This document shows positions 14,327 to 21,918 of a stretch of 25,694 nucleotides of DNA, piece by piece. A program made the translations under genes and the position numbers. The notes beneath the pieces were generated by a model that was not told the origin of the DNA, made no database searches, and saw nothing but the letters and a program-made list of their open reading frames with translations. Origin of the DNA: a virus; the IMG/VR virus record IMGVR_UViG_3300035389_000028, positions 1-25,694 of that record; one strand, written 5' to 3'. How positions within the stretch are numbered: the first letter of the stretch is position 1; every line of letters begins with the position of its first letter.

Positions 14327-16303
14327 TTATCTCCCTGGTGCCACGGCACAATTACATCCATTATGAAAAGGTGGGTGTTTATAATTCTTATTTATTGTTC
14401 TAGTATTACCTGCGCCATCATCCATTTTAGCGCCTTTAGCCAATACAACCCCGTTTATTTCAACTACTTTTCCATCTAATTCTGCGCAAAATTCGCAACT
14501 ATCAGATGAAGCTACTACATGCCAAACTGTTACTCCAAGTGCCGTATATAGAAATAGGTTAAAAGCATTGGATGCTCTTGATGTTTCACCCTTACTTTCA
14601 GCAACAGGGTTATTTACTATCCAATTATCTGATAAAGTTTTAGCTAAATCATCATATTTATCAGGTTCGATATCTTTAAATTTTCTAGAAACCTCTGAAG
14701 CTTTAGAATTAACATGTCTTCCAGCTGCGCCAGTTGCATATGTATTTGTATAAGCTTCTAAGGCATCAGTGCTAACTTCTATATCATCAACACCTGCTTC
14801 TTTTTGTGCTATTGGTATTAATCTAGTACTAATAGAATTAAAAATAGGCTTATAGTCTTTTATTACTGACTCTTCTAGTTCTTTTAAAAATATTGCAAAG
14901 TCAGTTGAAATATTTCCACCTTCTTTTGCTAATGCTTTTAATTTAGACACTTCGAGCTTTGTGTATTTCCTAATTAACTTTTCTAATTTAGATCTATCTG
15001 TTTTTGTTACTTTTGTTTTCTCTTCTAAATAGAATAAATCCTTTTTGTTTTTATCTTCTTTAAAAGTCTCTTCTGGTACTATTATTTCTTTGCTTTTTGT
15101 AGATTCATAACCATTATTAGAGCCAACTTTGGCAAGTGTGGTGTAGTTCATTGGGAACATGTGTTTGTTGCCATCTTTAATAGGGTTCAAATCCTCATAT
15201 GCTCTAACTTCATTAACCGATAACCAACCATCCATTAGACCATTGTGATAAAAAGCAGAACGTGAAGGATTATCACCTCTTAGCAACCCTGCAAAATTGA
15301 ATTTAAAATATTGATTATTTTTAGCCAAACATTGTAAAGCACTTTCCCAAGCAACAGCTCTTGGTTGTAAGGAATAAGTTACTAATTCAGCTCCTTGTTG
15401 TTCAGAGTTTGAATAAGTGGCTTTCGTCATATCTCCAGCAAAGAAGGGTGGAACTCCAAATCTTCTAGCTACTTCTAATACAGTCCATGATTCTGCAGTT
15501 TGTAATTTACCTAGATCATCATTCTTTAATTGAATTGCTTCATATTTGGTATCTCCAATCAAGAATAAAGTTTTATGGGCATTCCCAGTGCCTGAATGAT
15601 ACCTTTTAAACTCTTCTCTTGACTGTTTTTTCATCTCATCAGTAGCGCCTGCAGGTAAAGTCATAACGTCTGAAATTTGACCACCATTCTTAAAGTAATC
15701 AGTTGATAAATCTTTAGAAGCTTTTGCTAAGCTGATATCTGAAAGACTGTAATTTAATGGACACAAGGCACTTGTAGCAGAAAGTGGTAAGTTTGATATC
15801 TTTAAAATATCATCATCTTTAAAAGTCTCTCCTGTGTTGCTGTACATCCAAGTTAATACACCCTTATTCCAGTAAGGAATTAGAGCATTAGGTGAAATAG
15901 GGTAAAGAGCAACAGGTAAACCCAAATTTTTTTCTATAACGGCATAAGCAACTCCATGTAGTTCAAAATTAAAAGCCATAATAAATTTAAATTGATAATT
16001 TGTCATATATTTATTAGGTTGTTTTAAAAGCAACGAAAGAGCACCTGATTTAACTATCTTTTTTGAATTATTTTCTTCTTCAAATAAATGAAGAGGCAGT
16101 GTAGCCATAGTTCTACTTAGCTTGGATACACAAGCCCATAAAGCCGAGTTTTCTAAAGCCGAGAAGTTTTCGAATCCGTAAAACCCATTATCCGCAAAAA
16201 CCGCAGAAACTTGTTCTTTAATATGGTCTTGGGGATTAGGTTCTTGGGATTTGGATTGTTGTTCAGAGGTTTTAAAAAACTTCTGAAAAATTTTTACAGG
16301 CAT
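14327..16303 (-). CDS. Portal protein fused to a Mu-F-like minor head domain, 658 aa
   Basis: Residues about 30-390 are an HK97-type portal (NSALWACVSKLSRTMATLPL, PNKYMTNYQFKFIMAFN, ATYSNSEQQGAELVTYSLQP, GLMDGWLSVNEVRAYEDLNPI). A charged linker follows (about 395-450). From about 450 to the end is a minor head protein domain of Mu gpF / SPP1 gp7 type: SSDSCEFCAELDGKVV and HPPFHNGCNC, with the two CxxC/CxC parts expected for this family. Such proteins are usually separate and are carried inside or at the portal; here they are joined in one gene. AAGGGG precedes the ATG. The stop overlaps nothing; the protease follows after 4 nt. Confidence 0.9.
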   Translation of the reverse strand: MPVKIFQKFFKTSEQQSKSQEPNPQDHIKEQVSAVFADNGFYGFENFSALENSALWACVSKLSRTMATLPLHLFEEENNSKKIVKSGALSLLLKQPNKYMTNYQFKFIMAFNFELHGVAYAVIEKNLGLPVALYPISPNALIPYWNKGVLTWMYSNTGETFKDDDILKISNLPLSATSALCPLNYSLSDISLAKASKDLSTDYFKNGGQISDVMTLPAGATDEMKKQSREEFKRYHSGTGNAHKTLFLIGDTKYEAIQLKNDDLGKLQTAESWTVLEVARRFGVPPFFAGDMTKATYSNSEQQGAELVTYSLQPRAVAWESALQCLAKNNQYFKFNFAGLLRGDNPSRSAFYHNGLMDGWLSVNEVRAYEDLNPIKDGNKHMFPMNYTTLAKVGSNNGYESTKSKEIIVPEETFKEDKNKKDLFYLEEKTKVTKTDRSKLEKLIRKYTKLEVSKLKALAKEGGNISTDFAIFLKELEESVIKDYKPIFNSISTRLIPIAQKEAGVDDIEVSTDALEAYTNTYATGAAGRHVNSKASEVSRKFKDIEPDKYDDLAKTLSDNWIVNNPVAESKGETSRASNAFNLFLYTALGVTVWHVVASSDSCEFCAELDGKVVEINGVVLAKGAKMDDGAGNTRTINKNYKHPPFHNGCNCAVAPGR

Positions 16304-16361
16304 ATTTTCCCCTTTCTTGTTTTACTGGAAATATCATATCACTGTTTTTTTAAATCCAAGC

Positions 16362-18095
16362 CTAACCAATAAAAAAAAGGTCTTCAATACTATCTATTTT
16401 TGATGTATTTTTTTGAGTATTTGCCGTATCAATAGCCATAACCATAGTTATAACTCCATCGATTCTTTTTGATGATCTATCTCGACTTGGTTTAATTAAT
16501 TTTATATTGTCATTGCCGTCAGTTTTTGAATCAACATTATCCATCATCCAGTCTATTACTTTATTTGATGAAGCTATATTTTCAAGTAGATATTCTTTTT
16601 CAAAAGTTTTAATTGATGGACTCATTCCTCTCCATCCTTGCGAGAAAGAGAAGGTTATTTCTTCCCACCAAGGTGGCATATAGTTTGACAAATCACGTAA
16701 ATGCCAAGGATCACCTGCAATAAAAAGCAAATTACTATCTTCATAAACTTCGGTGATATATTCTGCTATCAAACTAAAATCAATAACAGGACCAGGTGTA
16801 GCTATTATAAGATCCTCGTCAATCCAATTCCGTAAAGGTATTTTTAATTGAACTTCAAGCATATCTATTCTTGATTCAGGTATCCAAAATTTATGGTATA
16901 AATAATGGGTTCCTTCATATAAGTAATCATTAGTAAATGCTGCAAAATCAGAGACAGATGCCAAATCTAAGCCTGCATAACATGGAGTTTGTTTTTCAAT
17001 AAAAAAAGATTCTTCTTTATCGTTTTTATTGGATAACCATTTTTCCATATTGGCCCATCTAGAACCTGAAGTAACCCAAATATCTAAAAATTTTGTTTTA
17101 AAATTTCTTAGTTTGGTAGGCGAGAGTAGGGCATCACTATAAAAAGTTTGAAAAGTCGAAGGAATAACAGTAACATTGTAATTTGGATTTGCTTTTTCCC
17201 ATACTTCACTAAGTCCAATTCGCTCATTTTTTTTATCTGCTTCATCTACAGTGTATATTGCAGTGTAATATCTTTCAGATTTAATTATTCCCTTTACTAT
17301 TTTTAAAGCAGATTCTCTTTCTTCATTACATACACTATAAGAATTAGATCCTGCAGTAGTTATATATAGGATTAGAAATTCTTTATCTGTTCCAGCCCCT
17401 AATTTAATTGAGTTAACAACATCATTGTTTGGGTGTTGGTGATATTCATCAACTATTAAACAATGAAATAAACGGCCATCTTTAGGAGAAGAGGTAACAG
17501 CTTCCATCTTTCGTGTGCCGTATTTTGTAACATAGTTATTTTTTGAATTGCCAAATTTAAAACCAGGATGTTTTGCTAGTAGTACTTGTGTTTGAGCATT
17601 TGAGAAGGAGTCTCCTGCTTGATCACCACTAGTTGCAGCAATATAAGTTGCACCATTTTTATCGCCTTCCATATCCGAAAAAGCCATATAGTTCGCAAGC
17701 GCTCCCGATTCAGTTGTTTTTCCATTCTTTCTTGGAACTTCCAGATAAACGTTAACAAATCTTCTATATCCTTCTATTTGATGAACCCAACCATATATTT
17801 GAGCTATATCAAAAACTTGCCAAGGCTGTAACCGTAAAGGCTTACCCATATTTGAACCTGAAGGAAACTTCAAATTACAACCAGCCCAAACTAAAGGTGC
17901 AAAAGCTTTGTCAAAATCAAAACACCATTCCCAATTTGAATGATTTAAATCATTTAAATAGCGCTCTACCTTAAAGCGTTCAGGTTCTGCCGTGTGTCTC
18001 TTTCCAGAAACAACAGAATCTATGTATTCATCAAATTGATTTCTGAATAGAGATTTCATTTTCTTCAAAAGTACTGGAGTTGGTGTTCCTATCAT
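16362..18095 (-). CDS. terL: Terminase large subunit, 577 aa
   Basis: DNA-packaging motor and nuclease, HK97-like class. Seen: Walker A EVPRKNGKTT (119-128), Walker B HCLIVDEYHQ (211-220) with the catalytic Glu of DE, a coupling region with LYITTAGSNS (243-252), and the C-terminal RNase-H-like nuclease with CYAGLDLASVSD (372-383; Asp377 a metal ligand) and FIAGDPWHL further on. Length is normal for this class (about 550-600). It starts just after the small subunit (3 nt gap). About 58 bp separate it from the portal gene. It works with the small subunit and with the HNH protein of the same region. Confidence 0.96.
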   Translation of the reverse strand: MIGTPTPVLLKKMKSLFRNQFDEYIDSVVSGKRHTAEPERFKVERYLNDLNHSNWEWCFDFDKAFAPLVWAGCNLKFPSGSNMGKPLRLQPWQVFDIAQIYGWVHQIEGYRRFVNVYLEVPRKNGKTTESGALANYMAFSDMEGDKNGATYIAATSGDQAGDSFSNAQTQVLLAKHPGFKFGNSKNNYVTKYGTRKMEAVTSSPKDGRLFHCLIVDEYHQHPNNDVVNSIKLGAGTDKEFLILYITTAGSNSYSVCNEERESALKIVKGIIKSERYYTAIYTVDEADKKNERIGLSEVWEKANPNYNVTVIPSTFQTFYSDALLSPTKLRNFKTKFLDIWVTSGSRWANMEKWLSNKNDKEESFFIEKQTPCYAGLDLASVSDFAAFTNDYLYEGTHYLYHKFWIPESRIDMLEVQLKIPLRNWIDEDLIIATPGPVIDFSLIAEYITEVYEDSNLLFIAGDPWHLRDLSNYMPPWWEEITFSFSQGWRGMSPSIKTFEKEYLLENIASSNKVIDWMMDNVDSKTDGNDNIKLIKPSRDRSSKRIDGVITMVMAIDTANTQKNTSKIDSIEDLFFIG

Positions 18096-18098
18096 TGT

Positions 18099-18461
18099 TT
18101 ATTCAAATGCCTCAAATAAATCTTCTTCTTCTTTTTCATTCTTGCTTTTCTTTTTAATGATTTTTTCATTTCCTTTACCTGGCTTTTCTCTTGAAGCTAA
18201 AGCTTGACGGCTCCTAGGTGTGGCGCCGTACTCTTTCATGATTCTTAAATACTCTGCCGAAGATTTTCGGCGAGCATCTTCGTCTTCTGCCTCTTCCCAA
18301 GACTCAAAAGCTTTACAGGCCATTTCCAATAAAGGTAAATCCATTTTTGAAATAACCCTAGCTTGAACTAAAGGCTTTACTATAAATTCCCAATGAACTT
18401 TACCTTTTTTGCCTAATGATTCTGGAGGTTTAGGCATCTGTTTTAGTGTATTTAAAAACAA
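18099..18461 (-). CDS. terS: Terminase small subunit, P27-like, 120 aa
   Basis: DNA-binding subunit that recognises the packaging site. Seen: MPKPPESLGKKGKVHWEFIV (residues 9-28), a hallmark of P27-type small terminases (P-P-x-x-L-x-x-x-G-K-x-x-W), a helical middle (LLEMACKAFESWEEAEDED) and a basic tail. The start is TTG at 18459-18461, supported by AAGGAG 5 nt upstream; the first in-frame ATG (residue 9) would leave that site 29 nt away. The C-terminus is Lys/Glu-rich. The terL gene follows directly. Confidence 0.92.
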   Translation of the reverse strand: MFLNTLKQMPKPPESLGKKGKVHWEFIVKPLVQARVISKMDLPLLEMACKAFESWEEAEDEDARRKSSAEYLRIMKEYGATPRSRQALASREKPGKGNEKIIKKKSKNEKEEEDLFEAFE

Positions 18462-18556
18462 AATTACTCCTTGTGTGTGGGGTTATATAAATCACGTAGG
18501 TCTCTAATTATAGAGAAAAGTTTCGACCCCTCCCCCCGCTTGGAGAGAAACAAGAA
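18462..18556. other. Possible cos / terminase binding region
   Basis: A 95-bp gap between HNH and small terminase genes. It holds the inverted repeat TCTCTA-ATTA-TAGAGA (18501-18516) and the G/C-rich run CCCCTCCCCCCGC (18527-18539), strikingly unlike its AT-rich surroundings. In phages that encode an HNH protein next to terS, the cos site is often found nearby. I see no direct proof of an overhang. Confidence 0.35.
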
Positions 18557-19015
18557 CTAATTACTATATGAATTAAGCTTTTCTTTATCTTCAAAGTACC
18601 TTGAACATACCTTCTTATCATCTTTTGCCTTTCGAGAGTTACAACTTCGACATAAAGGCTGATAGTATTCATCATCTAGGATGAACTTATCATACATATC
18701 AAGCATTATTTGCGCGGGTATGTTCTTGTGATCAACTACAGTAGCTTTCTTGCCACATATAGCGCAGACTGTATGCTTCTTTAAGTAGTTTCTAGCAAAC
18801 TTACGCCACTTTGAATTATATCCTCGCTTACTAGCCGAAGGCCTATCATCACCACAAGCGCTATTACTATGCCTGGCTTTGATTTCTTTCCACTCTTGCG
18901 ACCTTTGATTGTTGCAGTCATCACAGTAGCCGTTATCATTGTGATGAAACTTAGGACATCCAGGAGTTTTGCAACGCTTTTTCATTAACCGTCTGCCATT
19001 AATCATGGCAATCAT
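18557..19015 (-). CDS. HNH endonuclease, 152 aa
   Basis: Phage HNH protein of the type found beside terminases, where it helps cutting at cos. Seen (from the first ATG): zinc-binding pairs in the N-terminal part (CKTPGC, CDDC), then KRGYNSKWRKFARNYLKK (63-80), CAICGKK (84-90), VDHKNIPA (94-101) with the catalytic His, and QPLCRSCNSRKAKDD (119-133) with the second zinc pair. The start could also be the ATG at 19004-19006 (residue 4), where GAGAT stands closer; I keep the first. It overlaps the preceding small gene by 17 nt. Confidence 0.9.
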   Translation of the reverse strand: MIAMINGRRLMKKRCKTPGCPKFHHNDNGYCDDCNNQRSQEWKEIKARHSNSACGDDRPSASKRGYNSKWRKFARNYLKKHTVCAICGKKATVVDHKNIPAQIMLDMYDKFILDDEYYQPLCRSCNSRKAKDDKKVCSRYFEDKEKLNSYSN

Positions 19016-19175
19016 CTCTTGTTGGTGGAGTTAAGTTCACGGCTTGAAGAAAGGTTAAGCAAAGTATGTTCATTCGATAATAAATATCTGACTTATAAAA
19101 CCCAAGCTCATAACCTTCTTTGTAGTATCTGTTCTTGTTTTTATCTTTCCATTTATGAATTTTCTTTTTAGGCAT
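18999..19175 (-). CDS. Small basic protein of unknown function, 58 aa
   Basis: Starts with ATG at 19173-19175 (AAGGA 7 nt upstream, inside the end of the preceding gene) and ends TAA at 18999-19001. It begins MPKKKIHKWKDKNKNRYYKE and is followed by GYELGFYKSDIYYRMNILCL. Strongly basic N-terminus and Tyr-rich middle; no recognised family. It overlaps the HNH gene by 17 nt, which together with the ribosome binding site shows a true coupled gene. Confidence 0.7.
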   Translation of the reverse strand: MPKKKIHKWKDKNKNRYYKEGYELGFYKSDIYYRMNILCLTFLQAVNLTPPTRDDCHD

Positions 19176-19443
19176 CTTTGTCCTTCTTTATATTTTTAAG
19201 CCTTTTAGCTTTTTGAAGTTTTTTATTTTTAGCATGAATTGCAGCAGTTCTTTTATCGGCATTGATTCTTCTAATAAAATATTTAGTTCTAATTTTTGAA
19301 TTTTTGGCTCTAGCAGTAGCTAAAGTCTTTTCAGAAATCTTACTCATTTGAGCTAATTCATTTAAAGAATCTGCTATCATCAGAGGTATCTCAAATTCAT
19401 CAGCACTTACTAGCATATAAACATATCCTTTATTCTTAGGCAT
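19168..19443 (-). CDS. Small phage protein with HTH-like segment, 91 aa
   Basis: The N-terminal part YVYMLVSADEFEIPLMIADSLNELAQMSKISEKTLATA looks like small proteins common in phages of low-GC bacteria, in which a strand pair (VYMLVSADE.EIPLMIADS) is followed by a helix-turn-helix-like stretch (LAQMSKISEKTLATARA). The C-terminus is very basic (Lys/Arg/Asn), suitable for nucleic-acid binding. AAGGAAG precedes the ATG. Function unknown; probably regulatory. Confidence 0.75.
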   Translation of the reverse strand: MPKNKGYVYMLVSADEFEIPLMIADSLNELAQMSKISEKTLATARAKNSKIRTKYFIRRINADKRTAAIHAKNKKLQKAKRLKNIKKDKDA

Positions 19444-19455
19444 CTTAACTTCCTT

Positions 19456-19659
19456 TTATATATCTTTTCTAATTTCTAAAAGCTCTATCAATTCAGTAGT
19501 AAGCTTTAACTGTAATCGAACTAATCCTTCTTCTTTAAGACCTACTGTCCTTTGATGTGAATCACTTCGAATACTATTCTTTAATCTTTCAAGACTGGCT
19601 TTAAGATATTCAATATCCTGCTTAATCTCTTGGATAGCTTTATGAGATTTTGGTTGCAA
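19456..19659 (-). CDS. Small coiled-coil protein, 67 aa
   Basis: Starts with TTG at 19657-19659 behind a strong AAGGAGG (9 nt upstream). Almost all helical: two long charged helices (IQEIKQDIEYLKASLERLKN and LVRLQLKLTTELIELLEIRK) likely form a coiled-coil hairpin. No family recognised. It lies 12 nt upstream of the HTH-like gene in the same operon. Confidence 0.75.
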   Translation of the reverse strand: MQPKSHKAIQEIKQDIEYLKASLERLKNSIRSDSHQRTVGLKEEGLVRLQLKLTTELIELLEIRKDI

Positions 19660-19676
19660 TAGCTAATCCTCCTTGT

Positions 19677-19829
19677 TTAAAACTTAATCATTGTTTGGCA
19701 AAAGTATGATTTACCATGATTATCGACTGAAAGTTTGATTCCACATTGTGGCTTCCAATTATCTTTTAAAAGCTTGTCTCTTTGCTTTCTTAACTTAGAC
19801 TTACTATCTGCTGTAATTACTTTATGCAT
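19677..19829 (-). CDS. Small conserved-looking phage protein, 50 aa
   Basis: Reads ATG 19827-19829 to TAA 19677-19679, with AAAGGA 5 nt upstream. The pattern LRKQRDKLLKDNWKPQCGIK, then a Gly turn and YFCQTMIKF at the end, resembles small proteins of the type with a helix, a W-x-P strand and a final Y-x-Q-x-M-(V/I)-(K/R) strand (DUF1737-like). The resemblance is from memory and short, so the family is uncertain. It lies between the broken membrane protein gene and the coiled-coil gene. Confidence 0.68.
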   Translation of the reverse strand: MHKVITADSKSKLRKQRDKLLKDNWKPQCGIKLSVDNHGKSYFCQTMIKF

Positions 19830-20063
19830 ATGATCCTTTTATTCTTTTAATAATAAATAAGAACAGAAGGGCTGTTATTATTCCTAATCCATCAGCCAAC
19901 AAAACAAGCCAATCCAACTTATTACCTTTAGCTTTTGAGTCTCCATACTCTTTACCAATAGCTAACCAGAAGAAAACCAAGCTCCAGTAACACCTCTTTG
20001 AATTACAACTACTAAAATAGTAGCTACAAAACAGGCATAAAAATGTAAATATTTGTCTTTCAT
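19822..20063 (-). pseudogene. Small two-helix membrane protein gene broken by a -1 frameshift (about 80 aa if repaired)
   Basis: From ATG 20061-20063 the frame reads DKYLHFYACFVATILVVVIQ...GAWFSSG and stops at 19962-19964. In the next frame it continues as FWLAIGKEYGDSKAKGNKLD, WLVLLADGLGIITALLFLFI, ending IKRIKGSYA at 19822. One additional T in the run at 19973-19976 joins both parts. The joined protein has the features of small phage/periplasmic YfiM-like proteins: DK..HF at the N-terminus, two membrane segments and GKE.xD...D...D.xG. AGGCGG precedes the ATG. It may be a real inactivation, a sequencing error in a homopolymer, or a slip-controlled gene. Confidence 0.72.
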
Positions 20064-20072
20064 ATTAACCGC

Positions 20073-20468
20073 CTAATATATTTCTAAGAAGCCTTGAAAC
20101 TCATTATTAAAAGAAATATTAAGCTCCTTAATTAAAGCTTCAGGTCTCTTAAAATTCTTTCTAATAAACAAACCACATGATTCATTAATAGCTTTATAAA
20201 GTTCATGGATAGAATTATATTTAAATTGAATTTTAATGCCAGTTTCAAAAATCCTATAATCATTAGACAAGAAATAAGAAAAGCCATAGAGGTTTTTTTT
20301 ATTTTCTGAATACCTAATTTGTAATGTTGTGGTTCCCCCATTATCAAAATAGTCAGAGCTCTTAATAAGCTTGCCAGTAATTCCAACATTTTGACTATTG
20401 TCAAATGAAGACAACCCTCTGTCTAAATTAAATTTACTGGCAATATCAATATACTTGGGTTTGACCAT
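20073..20468 (-). CDS. Unknown phage protein, 131 aa
   Basis: No family recognised. Start chosen at ATG 20466-20468 (MVKPKYID); an upstream TTG at 20487-20489 in the same frame has no better site. Content: a Tyr/Phe/Asn-rich alpha-beta protein with strands TTTLQIRYSEN and IFETGIKIQFKYN, then a helix IHELYKAINESCGLFIRKNF. It overlaps the preceding gene by 23 nt. Likely an early accessory protein. Confidence 0.65.
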   Translation of the reverse strand: MVKPKYIDIASKFNLDRGLSSFDNSQNVGITGKLIKSSDYFDNGGTTTLQIRYSENKKNLYGFSYFLSNDYRIFETGIKIQFKYNSIHELYKAINESCGLFIRKNFKRPEALIKELNISFNNEFQGFLEIY

Positions 20469-21042
20469 TGTTTTTATCTTTCTTGCCAAAAGCTATTTCA
20501 TTAAGATTCCATCCATCCAAATACCTTTTAGCATTTTCTTCTGTTTTAAAGTCTTCGCAAAAACAGTCATCATCAGAGTTATCACAAGCAGAATAACCAT
20601 TCTTTTCATTTTCATAATAAAAAGAACATCTTGGAAGAGTTTTTTGTTCATCATTCCCCTTGTCGAATTCTTTGCACCATTCTCTAATAAAGTCATTTGC
20701 AGTTGCCTGTGTTACTTTTTCTTTGTAAAAGTCTAAGCTGTTTTTAGATGGATCAAAGAATTTTACCTTGAATGAAATATCAGTACGTCTTGCACCACGC
20801 AATCCCAATTTTTTTTGGTCTGTGACGAAGTATTTAAGAACGTTGATTCTTGCTAATTTTCCGTTACCATAAGGAGTAACCCATATATGCTTGTTTTCAA
20901 AATGTTGAACTAAATCTCTAACTAAGGAGTTCATTTTTACTTTTTCCTTTGTAGTAATTATTTCTTTGCTTACTAATGCATGTTCTGTTGCATCACGTTT
21001 TTCTACTAATAGTTGAACATAATTCGGTTCTTTAATTTTCAT
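20446..21042 (-). CDS. Unknown early phage protein, 198 aa
   Basis: Start at ATG 21040-21042, with GGAGG 8 nt upstream; the longer open frame to 21099 overlaps the preceding gene and lacks such a site. Content: helical N-terminal half, then RTDISFKVKFFDPSKNSL, and a Cys/Asp-rich part (CSFYYENEKNGYSACDNSDD, then DCFCEDF) that may bind metal, with a helix in between (ANDFIREWCKEF). No motif known to me. It is inside the early operon after the small regulators. Confidence 0.68.
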   Translation of the reverse strand: MKIKEPNYVQLLVEKRDATEHALVSKEIITTKEKVKMNSLVRDLVQHFENKHIWVTPYGNGKLARINVLKYFVTDQKKLGLRGARRTDISFKVKFFDPSKNSLDFYKEKVTQATANDFIREWCKEFDKGNDEQKTLPRCSFYYENEKNGYSACDNSDDDCFCEDFKTEENAKRYLDGWNLNEIAFGKKDKNNGQTQVY

Positions 21043-21352
21043 TGCTTGAACCTCCAGAAATTCTTTTATAAATACTCTTAGGGCGGTTGATACATTCATA
21101 GTTAAAACGGCCCTCTGCTCGTTCTTCTCTCAATTGACGTAAGATTGAACCCGAATACATAAAGCAAGGTTCTCCTCGCTCTTCTCCAATTAAGTCACGA
21201 ACCTTTTGAGCTAATTTGAACATATGAAACTCTTCTCCTACTTGAATTTCACTTAATTTACATCTTAGAACTTTCGCCATTGTTACTTTTGGTGATAGCT
21301 CTTTCTTTAAGTTCTTTAATTGGTTGCAATCTCCTGTATATGTTATTTGCAT
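21032..21352 (-). CDS. Unknown early protein with probable winged-helix part, 106 aa
   Basis: AAAGGAG precedes the ATG. The C-terminal half (VGEEFHMFKLAQKVRDLIGE, then GSILRQLREERAEGRFNYEC) has the look of a short winged helix: helix, Arg/Glu-rich helix, and a Tyr-Cys strand. The N-terminal 25 residues (QITYTGDCNQLKNLKKEL) are separate. It overlaps the following gene by 11 nt. A DNA-binding role is inference. Confidence 0.65.
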   Translation of the reverse strand: MQITYTGDCNQLKNLKKELSPKVTMAKVLRCKLSEIQVGEEFHMFKLAQKVRDLIGEERGEPCFMYSGSILRQLREERAEGRFNYECINRPKSIYKRISGGSSNEN

Positions 21353-21354
21353 TT

Positions 21355-21627
21355 TTAATATCTCCTTTTTTCTGCTATAGCTCTTTCAAACCAAGCATTT
21401 GCTAGTTGCATTTCATCTGAACCATTCCTGTGATAGTCCACTAAATCAGCTATGAAATTTTCTAAAACTTTAGAAGGTTCCATTCTTCCGAAATCATTTG
21501 AAATATTATTCAGTTTCACAACTTGAATATCTGTTAGTTTTAATGAAAACTTTCTTAGCTTATAAGTTTTGTTATCTTCATTTTCTTTTTTAATAGCTGC
21601 AATTTCTCTTTCTTCTTTTGTTGGCAT
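21355..21627 (-). CDS. Probable ribbon-helix-helix-like small phage protein, 90 aa
   Basis: Charged N-terminal helix (EEREIAAIKKENED), then KLRKFSLKLTDIQVVKLNNI, a strand followed by a helix, and GRMEPSKVLENFIADLVDYH, an arrangement seen in ribbon-helix-helix-type phage proteins. The end NGSDEMQLANAWFERA is found in a class of small phage proteins of low-GC bacteria that I recall. AGGAGA precedes the ATG by 10 nt. Function: probable regulator; not proven. Confidence 0.68.
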   Translation of the reverse strand: MPTKEEREIAAIKKENEDNKTYKLRKFSLKLTDIQVVKLNNISNDFGRMEPSKVLENFIADLVDYHRNGSDEMQLANAWFERAIAEKRRY

Positions 21628-21640
21628 TTTTAAAATTCTC

Positions 21641-21898
21641 CTATATTAAAATTGTTCCAGCACTATCACGGATGTAACAATACTTTTGGTATCCTTTGCT
21701 TAGATCATCAACAGCAATTGGTTCATTTTCGGGAATTCCCGCTATCCAAGAATTAACTCTTTCTGTTGTTATTCCCATTTTTTTAGCCAAATCTCCTGTT
21801 GTAATCCAATCTGGAAAACATGGAATTAATGGCAACATCATTGCTAACCCTGGTCTTTTTCTTCCCTTTTTTACATACTTCTTTCTTGTTTTTTGCAT
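21641..21898 (-). CDS. Small HTH protein, 85 aa
   Basis: Very basic N-terminus (KTRKKYVKKGRKRPG), followed by a helix-turn-helix: DWITTGDLAKKMGITTERVN (residues 30-49), then SWIAGI. This resembles MerR/excisionase-type DNA-binding segments. The C-terminal part (YQKYCYIRDSAGTILI) is a beta hairpin. AGGAG precedes the ATG. It lies directly after the helicase loader gene; likely an early regulator. Confidence 0.7.
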   Translation of the reverse strand: MQKTRKKYVKKGRKRPGLAMMLPLIPCFPDWITTGDLAKKMGITTERVNSWIAGIPENEPIAVDDLSKGYQKYCYIRDSAGTILI

Positions 21899-21918
21899 TT
21901 TTAAGTTTCTCCTAAATT

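Noticed and set aside
16304-16361. Promoter between terL and portal (TTGGAT, TATGAT)
   Set aside because: Spacing of 15 bp and AT-rich context make a chance match likely.
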